NCBI GenBank assembly: GCA_002279825.1
Contig: NCCV01000001.1
Span: forward strand, 62,001-126,000
DNA: 64,000 nucleotides
Direction: 5' to 3'
From: Sphingomonadales bacterium 12-68-11
GTDB lineage: Bacteria; Pseudomonadota; Alphaproteobacteria; Sphingomonadales; Sphingomonadaceae
Below, piece by piece: positions 1 to 8,341 of this stretch. The notes under the pieces were generated by a model that was not told the origin of the DNA, searched no databases, and saw only the letters and a list, made by a program, of their open reading frames with translations. Numbering within the stretch: the first letter of the stretch is position 1; each line of letters starts with the position of its first letter. The position numbers and the translations under genes are program-made.

Positions 1-62
1 CGGCCTACGACCTGTTCGCCAACCAGCGCGACGGGGTGCTGAAAGTCGCGATATCGGTGTGA
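1..62 (+). CDS. C-terminal end of a probable zinc-type alcohol dehydrogenase (partial)
   Basis: Only the last 19 codons are present; the frame reads AYDLFANQRDGVLKVAISV and stops with TGA. The pattern of a Tyr-Asp-Leu-Phe helix, then a short loop and a final Lys-Val-Ala-Ile strand resembles the ends of medium-chain zinc alcohol dehydrogenases. The gene begins outside the window, so neither cofactor nor catalytic residues can be checked. The family call rests on recollection of similar C termini. Confidence 0.45.
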   Translation, partial: AYDLFANQRDGVLKVAISV

Positions 63-108
63 CCGGACCGCGCTGCCATTCGCGCGCAATCCGCCCGACC
101 CAAGAAAA

Positions 109-195
109 TGGTGCCCAGAAGAGGACTCGAACCTCCACGCCCTTGCGAGCGCCGCCACCTGAAGACGGTGCGTCTACCAATTCCGCCATCTGGGC
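109..195 (-). tRNA. tRNA-Leu (anticodon CAG)
   Basis: On the minus strand the 7-bp acceptor stem pairs GCCCAGA with TCTGGGC, followed by discriminator A and an encoded CCA (109-111). The D-arm reads GGCGGAATTGGTAGACGC, the anticodon stem CCGTC/GGCGG encloses the loop TTCAGGT with anticodon CAG, a class II variable arm is present and the T-loop contains GTTCGAGTC. The length of 87 nt suits a leucine tRNA. Confidence 0.97.
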
Positions 196-361
196 ACGGG
201 GCCGAGGGAGGACTGATTCCTCCGGCCGGTAGGCGGGCGCGGATAGCGAAGGCGGACCGGCATTGTCAACGGCCGCGAGCGGCTTGCGGGCATGCGCGCG
301 CTGGGGCATGGCCCGCTGCAGCGAAGCTGCGGCACCGTTCCGCGCGCGGCGAGGAGGCTCG

Positions 362-1312
362 ATGGCAAGGCGCGATCCGCTCGAAGACAAGCTGGTGGTG
401 CTGATCGGGGGAGGCGGATTCCTCGGCACCTGCGTCGCCCAAGCGCTGCTGCAGCGCGGCGCGCGGCTGCGTATCGCCGACCGGCATCCGGAGAAGGCGT
501 TCAACCTCAAGCCGCTGGCGAACCTCGGGCAGATCCAGTTCGTGCGCTGCGATGTGGCCGGCCCGGGCAGCCTCGATGCGTTGCTGCACGGCGCGGACGC
601 CGCCGCCTATCTGGTCGGCACGTTCGGCGCGAACCAGCAGGCGCTGCAGGCGGACGGCGCCGGCCGCGCCGCGCAAGCCGCCGCCGCCGCAGGCGCGCAG
701 GCCTTCGCCTATGTTTCGGCGATCGGCGCCGATCCGGCGTCGGACAGCGGCTACGCCCGCACCAAAGGCGAAGGCGAGGCGCTGGTCCGTGCGGCTTTCC
801 CGCAGGCCACGGTGCTGCGTCCGTCGGTGCTGTTCGGCGAGGACGACCAGTTCCTCAACATGTTCGCCGGGCTGATCGCCGCGCTGCCGGCGGTGCCGGT
901 GTTCGGTCCCGACGCGCGCCTGCAGCCGCTGTGGGTCGACGACGCGGCCGAGGCGCTCGCCGCGGCGCTGGCCGATCCGCGCGCCCACGGCGGCAAGACT
1001 TACGAGCTGGCCGGCCCCGAGGTGCTGACGATGGCCGAACTCCACCGGCGGATCGCGGCGGCCCAGGGGCGCGAGAGCCGGCTGCTGATTGCCGTGCCCG
1101 ATGCGCTGTCGGGCCTGTTCGCGGCGCTGCCGGGCACGCCGCTTGGCGCGGACCAGTGGAAGCTGCTCCAGCGCGGCAGTGTTGCTTCGGGCACGCTGCC
1201 GGGCCTCGCCGAACTGGGCATTGCGCCGCGGCCGCTGGGGTTGTTCCTCGACCGGTGGATGACCCGCTACCGCAAGCACGGCCGGTTCGGCGACAAGCGC
1301 GAGGCCGCGTAG
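362..1312 (+). CDS. NAD(P)-binding protein, complex I NDUFA9-like family
   Basis: An atypical short-chain dehydrogenase of 316 residues. The N terminus has the nucleotide-binding glycine motif VVLIGGGGFLGTCVAQALL, and YVSAIGADPASDSGYARTKGEGE matches the SDR active-site stretch with the Tyr and Lys of YxxxK. The C-terminal half (VLRPSVLFGEDDQFLN, then YELAGPEVLTMAELHRRI) is typical of the NDUFA9/NmrA-like group, linked to respiratory complex I or ubiquinone metabolism. The ATG at 362 is chosen because GAGGAG lies just upstream; a longer frame from 263 has no such site. The exact role is unknown. Confidence 0.8.
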   Translation: MARRDPLEDKLVVLIGGGGFLGTCVAQALLQRGARLRIADRHPEKAFNLKPLANLGQIQFVRCDVAGPGSLDALLHGADAAAYLVGTFGANQQALQADGAGRAAQAAAAAGAQAFAYVSAIGADPASDSGYARTKGEGEALVRAAFPQATVLRPSVLFGEDDQFLNMFAGLIAALPAVPVFGPDARLQPLWVDDAAEALAAALADPRAHGGKTYELAGPEVLTMAELHRRIAAAQGRESRLLIAVPDALSGLFAALPGTPLGADQWKLLQRGSVASGTLPGLAELGIAPRPLGLFLDRWMTRYRKHGRFGDKREAA

Positions 1313-1316
1313 GTAA

Positions 1317-1796
1317 TCAGCCTACCGGCTGCGTGCCCTCATCGCTCAGCAAAGTGAGCGGCTCGACCAGCAGTTCGGCGCCGTCGTGGCCGACGATGCG
1401 GACCCGCTCCCCGGCGGCGATTGTCGGACCGCGCGCGATCCATTCGCTGTCGCCGTGCTTGATCCGGCCGCTGCCGTGTTCGATCGCCTGCACCACGGTG
1501 CCGGTCTCCCCGACCATCCGCGCGCCGCGCCGGTTCATCAGCGGGTCGCTGCTCGGGATCGGCTTTTCGGCGAGGAACCGGCGCGCCGAAAATGCCGCGA
1601 TCAGCGCCAGCGCGACGAAATCGAGCACTTGCATCGGCACCGACAGGTCCAGCGCGTAAGTGAGGACGCCGGTAATGAGCGCCGCGACGCCCAGCCACAG
1701 CAGATAAACCCCCGGTATCAGCATTTCCGCGGCGGCCAGGATCACCCCAAGGGTCAGCCAGACCCAGTGGGCATTGTCGCCGCCGAGCCAATCCAT
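1317..1796 (-). CDS. NfeD family membrane protein
   Basis: A 159-residue short-type NfeD protein. It has two or three hydrophobic segments (about residues 11-50 and 55-70) and a C-terminal OB-fold-like domain (GETGTVVQAIEHGSGRIKHGDSEWIARG). Such proteins pair with SPFH proteins in membrane quality control. The start codon overlaps the stop of the upstream SPFH gene as TGATG, so the two are translationally coupled, the arrangement known for NfeD/stomatin operons. It converges with the plus-strand gene ending at 1312. Confidence 0.88.
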   Translation of the reverse strand: MDWLGGDNAHWVWLTLGVILAAAEMLIPGVYLLWLGVAALITGVLTYALDLSVPMQVLDFVALALIAAFSARRFLAEKPIPSSDPLMNRRGARMVGETGTVVQAIEHGSGRIKHGDSEWIARGPTIAAGERVRIVGHDGAELLVEPLTLLSDEGTQPVG

Positions 1797-2797
1797 CAGC
1801 GCTTGTCCGTGATCGGCACGCTGGCGCCGGGCGTCGTCGGCCGCCGCGGCGCATCGGGCAGCTTCGGCGGCGGGGGAACGCTACCCGCGGTGCCGGTTCC
1901 GAGCGCCTCGCGCGCGAGTTCGCCGATCCCGCCGAGCGTGCCGATCAGCTGGGTCGCCTCGACCGGGAACAGGATCGTCTTGGCATTGGGCGAGCGCGCG
2001 AACTCGGCGATCGCCTTGGTGTATTCTTGGGCGATGAAGTAGTTGATCGCCTGGCTGCCCGACTGGGCGATGGCGGTCGAAACCGCGTGAGTCGCCTGGG
2101 CTTCGGCTTCGGCGGCGCGCTCGCGCGCCTCGGCATCGCGGAACGCGGCTTCCTTGCGGCCTTCGGCGGAGAGGATCTGCGACTGCTTCTCGCCCTCGGC
2201 GCGCAGGATGCGGCTGGCGCGCTCGCCCTCGGCCTCCAGGATCTCGGCGCGTTTCAGGCGCTCGGCCTTCATCTGCCGCGCCATCGCCTCCGAAATGTCG
2301 ATCGGCGGGCGGATGTCCTTGATCTCGACGCGGGTGATCTTGAGGCCCCACGGGCTGGTTGCGTGATCGACCACGCCGAGCAGGCGGGCGTTGATCTCGT
2401 CGCGCTTCGACAGCGTCTCGTCGAGGTCCATCGAACCCATCACGGTGCGCAAGTTGGTGGTCGTGATCGCCATGATCGCGCCGTAGAGGTTGCTGACCTC
2501 GTAAGCGGCCTTCCCGGCGTCGAGCACCTGGAAGAACACCACCGCGTCGACCCCGACCATGGCGTTGTCGCGGGTGATGATTTCCTGCCCGGGGATGTCG
2601 AGCACTTGCTCCATCATGTTCACTTTGTGCCCGACGCGGTCCATGATCGGGATGATCAGGTGCAGCCCGGGATCGGCGGAGAGGGTGAACTTGCCGAACC
2701 GCTCGATGGTATAGACGTAGCCCTGCTTGACCACCCGCACGGCCATCATGAGGAAAATCAGCGTCGCGAAGACGAGCGCTCCGAGCAGGTATTCCAT
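1796..2797 (-). CDS. SPFH/Band 7 (stomatin, QmcA-like) membrane protein
   Basis: Of 333 residues, it has one N-terminal membrane anchor (MEYLLGALVFATLIFLMMAV) followed by a prohibitin-type domain (YTIERFGKFTLSADPGLHLIIPIMDRV, then DNAMVGVDAVVFFQVLDAGKAAYEVSN) and an Ala/Glu-rich coiled coil at about residues 190-250. Members form membrane-bound scaffolds with NfeD and proteases. The ATG at 2797 is preferred over an upstream in-frame ATG because GGAGAGAG precedes it and the hydrophobic anchor then begins at residue 2. It is first of a two-gene operon with nfeD. Confidence 0.9.
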   Translation of the reverse strand: MEYLLGALVFATLIFLMMAVRVVKQGYVYTIERFGKFTLSADPGLHLIIPIMDRVGHKVNMMEQVLDIPGQEIITRDNAMVGVDAVVFFQVLDAGKAAYEVSNLYGAIMAITTTNLRTVMGSMDLDETLSKRDEINARLLGVVDHATSPWGLKITRVEIKDIRPPIDISEAMARQMKAERLKRAEILEAEGERASRILRAEGEKQSQILSAEGRKEAAFRDAEARERAAEAEAQATHAVSTAIAQSGSQAINYFIAQEYTKAIAEFARSPNAKTILFPVEATQLIGTLGGIGELAREALGTGTAGSVPPPPKLPDAPRRPTTPGASVPITDKR

Positions 2798-2956
2798 GGC
2801 GTCTCTCTCCCCAGCGACCAACCTGCGCATGGTACCCCGCGCGTGCGTCGCGGCAAAGCGAAAGCGGCGGCGCGCGGTTGTCTTGCCCGGGCCGCTCGCC
2901 TAGACTGGACAAAATCAACACGCGTGCCTGCAGGCGCGCCGGGAGTGGGGAACGGC

Positions 2957-4318
2957 ATGAAGCTTTGGGCAGGTCTTCTGGCGGGCGTAGCGCTCGCGGG
3001 CTTCGGCGCTGCGGCTTTCGCCCAAAACACGCCGCCCCCGGCACCTGCCCCAGGAGCCCAGCGCCCGGCGGCGCAGGCGCCGGGCCAAGCCGCACCGACC
3101 GCGCCGCCAGCCGGCAGTCCGGCACGCCCTGCCCCCTTCGGCGACGGCCCGTGGACGGTCCAGGCCAGCGATGTGCGGCTGACCGTCGAAGTCGTCACCA
3201 AGGGGCTCGACCACCCCTGGGGCATGGCGTTCCTGCCCAATGGCGATCTGCTTGTCACCGAGCGGCCCGGCCGGCTGCGGGTGGTGCGCAGCGGCGTGCT
3301 CGATCCGAAGCCGATCGAGGGCCTGCCGGCGATGTACGTCACCGGCATCTCGGGGTTCACCGACCTGTTGCTCGACCCCAACTTCGCGACCAACCGCTTG
3401 ATCTACTTCAGCTACAGCAAGGCCGCCCCCGATACGCCGGCCGGGACCAGCCCCGCCCAGACCGATGCGACGCTGGTGGTCGCACGCGCACGCTGGGACG
3501 GCGGCTATCAGCTTGCCGACGTACGCGAGATCTTCGTCGCCGACGCCTGGTACGGCAAGCCGCCGCTGCCGGCCAAGTGCTGCGGCCAGGGCCCGGCATC
3601 GGGCAGCTTTGGCGGCCGGCTGGCGATCGACGGCCAGGGAAAGCTGCTGATAACCAGCGGGGACCGCAACTTCGGCGAGAAGGTGCAGGATCCTTCGAAC
3701 CACTTCGGCAAGATCCTGCGCATCAACCTCGACGGCACCGTGCCGAGCGACAACCCCTTCGTCGGGCGCGCGGGCTACAAGCCCGAGATCTGGTCGATCG
3801 GGCACCGCAATCAGCTCGGCCTGTTCTACGATGCCCCCACCGGCAAGCTGTGGGAGAGCGAGTACGGCCCGCGCGGCGGCGACGAGATCAACGTGATCAC
3901 CAAGGGTGGCAACTACGGCTGGATCGATGTGACCCAAGGCATGCATTACAACGGCGAAGCCGCGAAGAAGGGCACGCGCGGGGTCGCCGGCTTCATCGAC
4001 CCGGTGTGGGCTTTCCCGCCGTCAGGCAACCCCGGCAATGTCGCGATCTATCGCGGAGCGCTGTTCCCGAGCTGGACCGGGGACCTGCTGCTCGCCAATA
4101 TGTCGCGCCCGCCCTCGCTGGTGCGCGCCAAGATCGGGCCGGACGGGCAGATCGTGGCGATGGAGCGGCTGCTCGAGAACCTCAACCAGCGCCTGCGCGA
4201 CGTGCGCGTGGGGCCGGACGGGGCGATCTACGTGCTGACCGACGAGACAGCGGGCGCGATCCTCAAGATCACGCCTGCGCCCGCGCCGCCACCGGCAGCG
4301 CCCGCCGCCCCGCGCTGA
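2957..4318 (+). CDS. PQQ-dependent soluble aldose sugar dehydrogenase (YliI/Asd-like), exported
   Basis: A 453-residue periplasmic beta-propeller quinoprotein. It has a signal peptide ending near AAFAQ, a Pro/Ala-rich linker (about residues 25-65), then the GSDH domain with HPWGMAFLPNGDLLVTERPG, SGDRNFGEKVQDP, IWSIGHRNQLGLFYD and SEYGPRGGDEINVI. Members oxidise aldose sugars using PQQ and calcium. The start at 2957 places the signal peptide correctly after a GGGGAAC stretch. It is convergent with the next gene. The sugar substrate cannot be told from sequence. Confidence 0.88.
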   Translation: MKLWAGLLAGVALAGFGAAAFAQNTPPPAPAPGAQRPAAQAPGQAAPTAPPAGSPARPAPFGDGPWTVQASDVRLTVEVVTKGLDHPWGMAFLPNGDLLVTERPGRLRVVRSGVLDPKPIEGLPAMYVTGISGFTDLLLDPNFATNRLIYFSYSKAAPDTPAGTSPAQTDATLVVARARWDGGYQLADVREIFVADAWYGKPPLPAKCCGQGPASGSFGGRLAIDGQGKLLITSGDRNFGEKVQDPSNHFGKILRINLDGTVPSDNPFVGRAGYKPEIWSIGHRNQLGLFYDAPTGKLWESEYGPRGGDEINVITKGGNYGWIDVTQGMHYNGEAAKKGTRGVAGFIDPVWAFPPSGNPGNVAIYRGALFPSWTGDLLLANMSRPPSLVRAKIGPDGQIVAMERLLENLNQRLRDVRVGPDGAIYVLTDETAGAILKITPAPAPPPAAPAAPR

Positions 4319-4338
4319 GCGGGGGCTGCGCCGCCCGG

Positions 4339-5265
4339 TTACCGCTGATTGCGCGCGGCCCGTTCCTCGGCCGCAGCCTGGAGTTCGAGCTGGCGGTTGA
4401 CGCCCATCAGCCGGACACTGCCCGGCAAATTGGGGATCGAGTCGTAAACGCTCGCAAGATAGGCCCGGTCGAACGAGGTCAGCTCATCCGTCGGCGCGCC
4501 GTCCTGGTCAAACAGCGCCAGAATCGTGTCGAGCGGCTGGCCGTCCTCATCGACCGGCTTGGTCCGCGCCAGGCCGCGCATCGTCGCATAGTCGGCCAGC
4601 TGGACGAGCGTCTTGCCCTTCAGTTTCTCGAGGTCGAACATGACCATCACGAACTCGATGTCTTCGCGTGTGGCGAGGTAGATCTTCGAGTGCGCCATCC
4701 ACATTTGAGCGACCGGCGGATCCCCGCCTTCGTTACGCGCTATCGGCATGCCGTCGCGGGTTCGCTCCAGCGTGCTGGTAAAGACCCGTACCGGACCGGT
4801 CTCGGCGAGCAGCGCGCGCTTCTCGTGCAGTTCCAGCGAGTTGAACATGTAGCCGTGATCTTTGGCGAGCGCATTCAGCTCGGCCTGGCCGTCCTTGACG
4901 AAGGCGACCACGAGGTTGGGCGTGCAACTCCCGTCATCCTCGGTCAGCCCCAGGCCCAGCTCCGCGGCGTTGAACCGGATCCGGTCGATGACCAATGCGG
5001 CCATGTCGGGAGTCAGGCCGATCACGCCGGGGCACAACCGCCGCTCGAACCGGGCCAGCGCGCTGCGCCGAAAGTTGCCGCCCTGGGTTATCGAGCGCGC
5101 CTGCCGGCTGACCTCGCTCGAACTCGGCTGCTCGCTCTGGCCGGTGACGACGATCTTGTCTTCTTCAGCCGGTGTCGCTGTGCGGGCTTCCTGCGCTGAA
5201 GCAGCCGATGCCGCGAACACGCATCCCGCAAAGACAGCCGAGACGCCAACGCGAAACGCATGCAT
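4339..5265 (-). CDS. Secreted protein of unknown function, paralogue of the upstream gene
   Basis: A protein of 308 residues with a signal peptide (about residues 1-25, cleaved near ASAQ). I do not recognise the family. It shares an ordered set of motifs with the product of 5298-6083: CPG near the N terminus, DRIR with LGL, a Cys-x-Pro-Asn-hydrophobic-Val segment followed by DG, GP-x-RV, MAHSKIY with ATR, ADY-x-T-x-R, FD, and a closing YD-SIPNLP-type segment. The two genes lie 32 bp apart on one strand and probably form an operon produced by tandem duplication. The conserved CPG and CTPN cysteines could form a disulphide. Confidence 0.7.
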   Translation of the reverse strand: MHAFRVGVSAVFAGCVFAASAASAQEARTATPAEEDKIVVTGQSEQPSSSEVSRQARSITQGGNFRRSALARFERRLCPGVIGLTPDMAALVIDRIRFNAAELGLGLTEDDGSCTPNLVVAFVKDGQAELNALAKDHGYMFNSLELHEKRALLAETGPVRVFTSTLERTRDGMPIARNEGGDPPVAQMWMAHSKIYLATREDIEFVMVMFDLEKLKGKTLVQLADYATMRGLARTKPVDEDGQPLDTILALFDQDGAPTDELTSFDRAYLASVYDSIPNLPGSVRLMGVNRQLELQAAAEERAARNQR

Positions 5266-5297
5266 GTGATCTACCCCCGGATAGACAGTGGAGCGAC

Positions 5298-6083
5298 TTA
5301 CTTGGCGGCAGCTCGGCGAGTCGCCTGAGTGTCGAGGTCGGCGAGCCGGCCGCGCGCGGGCAAGTTGGGGATGCCGTCGTACAAGGTGGACAGCAACGCG
5401 TGATCGACGCCCGTCAAACCGTCCGGGCGCGGCCCGGCCCCGCCGTCGAACAGGCCGAGGATGGACTCGTCCGAGCCCGCGGCCTCGTCGGCTTCGACCG
5501 GCACCAGCGCACGCACGGTCACGTAGTCCGCGATCTGGCCGACGGACTTGTCGGCGATCCCGTCGCGATCGAGCAGAATCAGGACGTGGACGATATCCTG
5601 GCGCGTGGCGGTATAAATCTTCGAATGCGCCATCCAGCCGCTCGCCTGCGGCACGTCGGTCAGGTTGTTGCGGATCGGCACCGGCTGCCCGTCGCGGGTG
5701 CGGGTGACGACTTGCGCATAGACCCGGGCCGGTCCTTCCTGCGACACCAGGGCCCGCAGTTCCGACGGATTGAGCGCGGCGAACATGTGCGGGCTTTCGC
5801 GCGCCATCGCGCGCAGGACCCGGTTTCCGTCCTCGACCACGGCCACGAGCACGTTCGGCTTGCAGGTGTCGGGATTGGCGAGACGGAGGCCGAGCGCCGA
5901 GACGTTGGCGCGGATCCGATCGACCATCTGCAGCGCCGATTGGGTGTCGAACCCGGCGATACCGGGGCACAAGGCGCCCTCGACGCGGGGCAAGGGATCG
6001 TCCGCTCGGGCGGACGCGGGCGCAGCCGCCGCGGCGGCCACCGCGAAACCGGCCAGAACCAGAGCGCGAAGTCGAACGGCCAT
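5298..6083 (-). CDS. Secreted protein of unknown function, first of a tandem pair
   Basis: A protein of 261 residues with a signal peptide ending near ASARA. It is the shorter paalogue of the gene at 4339-5265 and shares CPGIAGFDTQ, MVDRIRANV, CKPNVLVAVVEDGNRVL, MAHSKIYTATRQDI, ADYVTVRAL and YDGIPNLPA with it. The start at 6083 gives a clean signal peptide and has GGGAGAG upstream; the longer frame from 6203 runs into repeat-bearing DNA. No catalytic signature is recognisable. A 499-bp spacer lies upstream. Confidence 0.7.
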   Translation of the reverse strand: MAVRLRALVLAGFAVAAAAAAPASARADDPLPRVEGALCPGIAGFDTQSALQMVDRIRANVSALGLRLANPDTCKPNVLVAVVEDGNRVLRAMARESPHMFAALNPSELRALVSQEGPARVYAQVVTRTRDGQPVPIRNNLTDVPQASGWMAHSKIYTATRQDIVHVLILLDRDGIADKSVGQIADYVTVRALVPVEADEAAGSDESILGLFDGGAGPRPDGLTGVDHALLSTLYDGIPNLPARGRLADLDTQATRRAAAK

Positions 6084-6582
6084 GCATTCTCTCCCGAAGC
6101 AAACCGAGGCATTATCCGCCAATCCAGCCCCCCCCGCAACGCCCGATTTGTCGCAGATGGTGTCGGCTGCGCGGACGCCAGGCGGTTCGTTCTCGAGGAT
6201 CAATCTCTCGGCACGCAGGGCTTTGCAGACCGTGCGGGAGGGGGTGTTGACACGTGTGACAGTGTCCAGGGCGGAATTGCGCCGGAACCGTCACCTTGGC
6301 GCGCGAAAGTGTCGCCTTGCGGGCGAGAAGCGTCACCTTGGAGCCGCGAAGCGTCACTTTGGGATCGCCGAGGTGTCGCTTTGCGGTGCGGCAGACGCGG
6401 ATGGCGGGGCGTGCCGATGCGAGGGGGCGGGATCGACGGTTTGAAAGCATGTCCTGAGCCTGTCGGAAGCGACGCTGAAGCACAGCTTCAACGGAGCCGG
6501 CGGGAGGCTATCAGACGCGGGGCGTGTAGGAAAATGCGGAGCTGGAAGCGGCGGATACTCTAGGGTGAGGGAGTACCGGCAT
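6084..6582. other. 499-bp spacer without a convincing gene
   Basis: The spacer holds a tandem array of 21-bp units (6291-6386), a TTGACACGTGTGACAGTGTC stretch at 6246-6265 and a copy of the dispersed motif GTCCTGAGCCTGTCGGAAGC (6451-6470), resembling intergenic repeats common in bacterial genomes. A minus-strand frame of 123 codons (6112-6483) crosses the array but has no family likeness or good start site. The promoter of the minus-strand secreted-protein pair should lie here; I cannot place it. Confidence 0.6.
6291..6386. repeat. Tandem array of about 4.5 degenerate 21-bp units
   Basis: Units begin at 6291, 6312, 6333, 6354 and 6376, with lengths 21, 21, 21 and 22 bp and a partial fifth. 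Each starts TCACCTTG, TCGCCTTG, TCACTTTG or TCGCTTTG and ends in a GCGAAGCG-like stretch. The period of two helical turns would put every unit on the same face of DNA. Read on the minus strand it would encode a heptad such as KVTLRGS. Confidence 0.8.
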
Positions 6583-7398
6583 TCAAGTCTGGTCTGCGGA
6601 GTCGGGCGAGGTCAGAAATCGTCGCAAACGCGCGTTGAACCAGTCCGGTTGTTCTATCATCACTGCATGGCCGGCTCCGGGCAGTCGCTCGAGCTCCGCT
6701 CCAGGGATGGCTGCTGCGACCGCCAGCGGGTGGCGGAGCGGCACGGGTTGGTCTTCTTCGCCCGCGACGATGAGGACCGGCACGGTAATCCCGCCGATCT
6801 CGTCGCGCACCGAACGGCGCAACGCCGAGGCGGCCGCGGCCCGGACGATCGACTTTGGCAGAGCGTCGACGACTGCTCGCCAGCGCGCGATCAGGTCAGC
6901 GCGCGCGGGATCGGCAAGGATCGAGCGGCCGAACAAGATCTGCATCATGCGCGGCGCCACTGGCCCGACCCCGGCCACCGAGACCAGCGCGATCATCGCC
7001 GCATAGGCCGGCATCTTGCGCCAGCTTTCTGCTTCCGCGCTGACGCCGATCAGCGTCAGCGAGCGTACCAGCCCCGGGTGGCGCGCCGCCAGCCTGAGCG
7101 CGATGAACGCCCCCATCGAGAATCCCACCACATGGCACCCCTCGGGGGCAAGGCGGCGAACCAGTTCGGCGGCGTCCTCGGCCAGCGAGTCGAGTCCGAG
7201 GCTGTCGCAGGTATGCTCCGACCGGCCCTGGCCGCGCAGATCGAAACTAAGCACCCGGTGGGTGCCGGCGAAATGATCGATCTGTGCCTGCCAGCTCTCG
7301 CTCGCCAGCATCAGGCCATGGATGAACAGGATCGTTTCAGGGCCGGTGCCCGTCTCTTCATAGTGGAGACGGGCACCGCGGATGGCGATGTCGGGCAT
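6583..7398 (-). CDS. Alpha/beta-hydrolase fold protein
   Basis: The 271-residue product has the oxyanion-hole motif FIHGLMLASESW, the nucleophile elbow GFSMG (Ser as nucleophile), an Asp in VAGEEDQPVPL and the catalytic His in GAGHAVMIEQPDW. This is a complete Ser-Asp-His triad, most like carboxylesterases and 3-oxoadipate enol-lactonase-type hydrolases. The substrate is unknown. It lies 41 bp downstream of the MipA gene and is the last gene of a probable cupin-DUF4386-mipA-hydrolase transcript. Confidence 0.85.
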   Translation of the reverse strand: MPDIAIRGARLHYEETGTGPETILFIHGLMLASESWQAQIDHFAGTHRVLSFDLRGQGRSEHTCDSLGLDSLAEDAAELVRRLAPEGCHVVGFSMGAFIALRLAARHPGLVRSLTLIGVSAEAESWRKMPAYAAMIALVSVAGVGPVAPRMMQILFGRSILADPARADLIARWRAVVDALPKSIVRAAAASALRRSVRDEIGGITVPVLIVAGEEDQPVPLRHPLAVAAAIPGAELERLPGAGHAVMIEQPDWFNARLRRFLTSPDSADQT

Positions 7399-7439
7399 CG
7401 GCTTTCCTTAGTCCTTATAGGCAGGAGGATCGGGGAGGA

Positions 7440-8243
7440 TCAGAAGGTGAAGAAGACGCCGACGCCGCCGCTCAACTGGTCGGCGCTGCCGCCGTTCGAG
7501 ACCACCGGGCTGTCGGCAAAGTCGCCGAGCAACCGGCGGTAGCCGGCATTGGCGGCGATTCCCCAGTTGGCGCCGATCCGGTAGCTCGCGGTGAGCTGCG
7601 CGCCGACATCCTTGAGCCCGCCTTCGGCGTCGAAGACGGTGAAGCCGGTGGCGATGCTCCCGACGGGTGTGACCGAGAAGTAGGTCTCCGCATAATCGTC
7701 ACCGGCGTAGCTTGCGCCGAGATCGACCATCAGATTGAGCCGCTCGCCGATTGCGGCAGTATAAGTGGCATTGGCAGTGACGACGAAGTCGTCATGTACG
7801 TCGCTGACATCGTGCACGCCCTGCAGGCCGAACCGCAGAGTGTCATTACCGCCGACCTCGAAGGAGACCGCCGCGAAGGCGCCGACTTCGTAGGCGTCGT
7901 CGATCGTGCCGAGCTGTGCCACCGCGCGGCTCTCGATGTCGTCGTCGCGACCGAAGGTAAAGGAAGCGACGGGGCCGAATTCGAAGGTCTTGCTGTTCAG
8001 GATGTTGGCGCGGACCACGGAGCCTTCAACCGCGACGTAGCGCTCGCCGAGGAACACTTTGCCATCGACCAGTGGCAGGATGCGGTGATCGTCGGCGCCT
8101 TCGTAGTCGGGGACGGCGGCAATGCCGATGGTGGTGTAGCCGGAGAATTCGCCGGACTTGGCCGGCGCGTCCTGCGCGGAGGCGATGGCGGGGGAAAGCA
8201 GCAAGGTGCCGAGGGCGAGCGTACGGATCAGGTGGTGTTGCAT
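7440..8243 (-). CDS. MipA/OmpV family outer membrane protein
   Basis: A 267-residue protein with a signal peptide (cleaved after AIASA) and a beta-barrel pattern of alternating residues ending in the aromatic-terminal strand GVGVFFTF, as expected for BAM-dependent insertion. GFTVFDAEGGLKDVGAQLTASYRI and GDFADSPVVSNGGSADQLSGGVG are typical MipA/OmpV segments. A second family member sits at 19484-20257, ending the lig operon. The permeability role is inferred from the family. Confidence 0.85.
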   Translation of the reverse strand: MQHHLIRTLALGTLLLSPAIASAQDAPAKSGEFSGYTTIGIAAVPDYEGADDHRILPLVDGKVFLGERYVAVEGSVVRANILNSKTFEFGPVASFTFGRDDDIESRAVAQLGTIDDAYEVGAFAAVSFEVGGNDTLRFGLQGVHDVSDVHDDFVVTANATYTAAIGERLNLMVDLGASYAGDDYAETYFSVTPVGSIATGFTVFDAEGGLKDVGAQLTASYRIGANWGIAANAGYRRLLGDFADSPVVSNGGSADQLSGGVGVFFTF

Positions 8244-8341
8244 TGTCTTTTTCCTTGAATGGCGCGACGGCATGGAGAGGGGACCGGCGCGGGCCGTCGC
8301 GGCCGCGCGGGATGGGGCTGACAGGGTCGTGAAAGCGGGCG

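Noticed and set aside
4339..6102. Single 587-codon protein covering both secreted-protein genes
   Set aside because: The upstream part is an out-of-frame reading of the paralogue; a signal peptide and start at 5265 define the real gene.
6291..6386. Possible CRISPR array
   Set aside because: Units are directly contiguous and degenerate with no unique spacers; no cas gene is present. No other CRISPR-like array was seen in the window.
6112..6483. Minus-strand ORF of 123 codons with heptad repeats
   Set aside because: The repeats follow from the 21-bp DNA array; the remaining sequence is Arg/His-rich and no start site is convincing.
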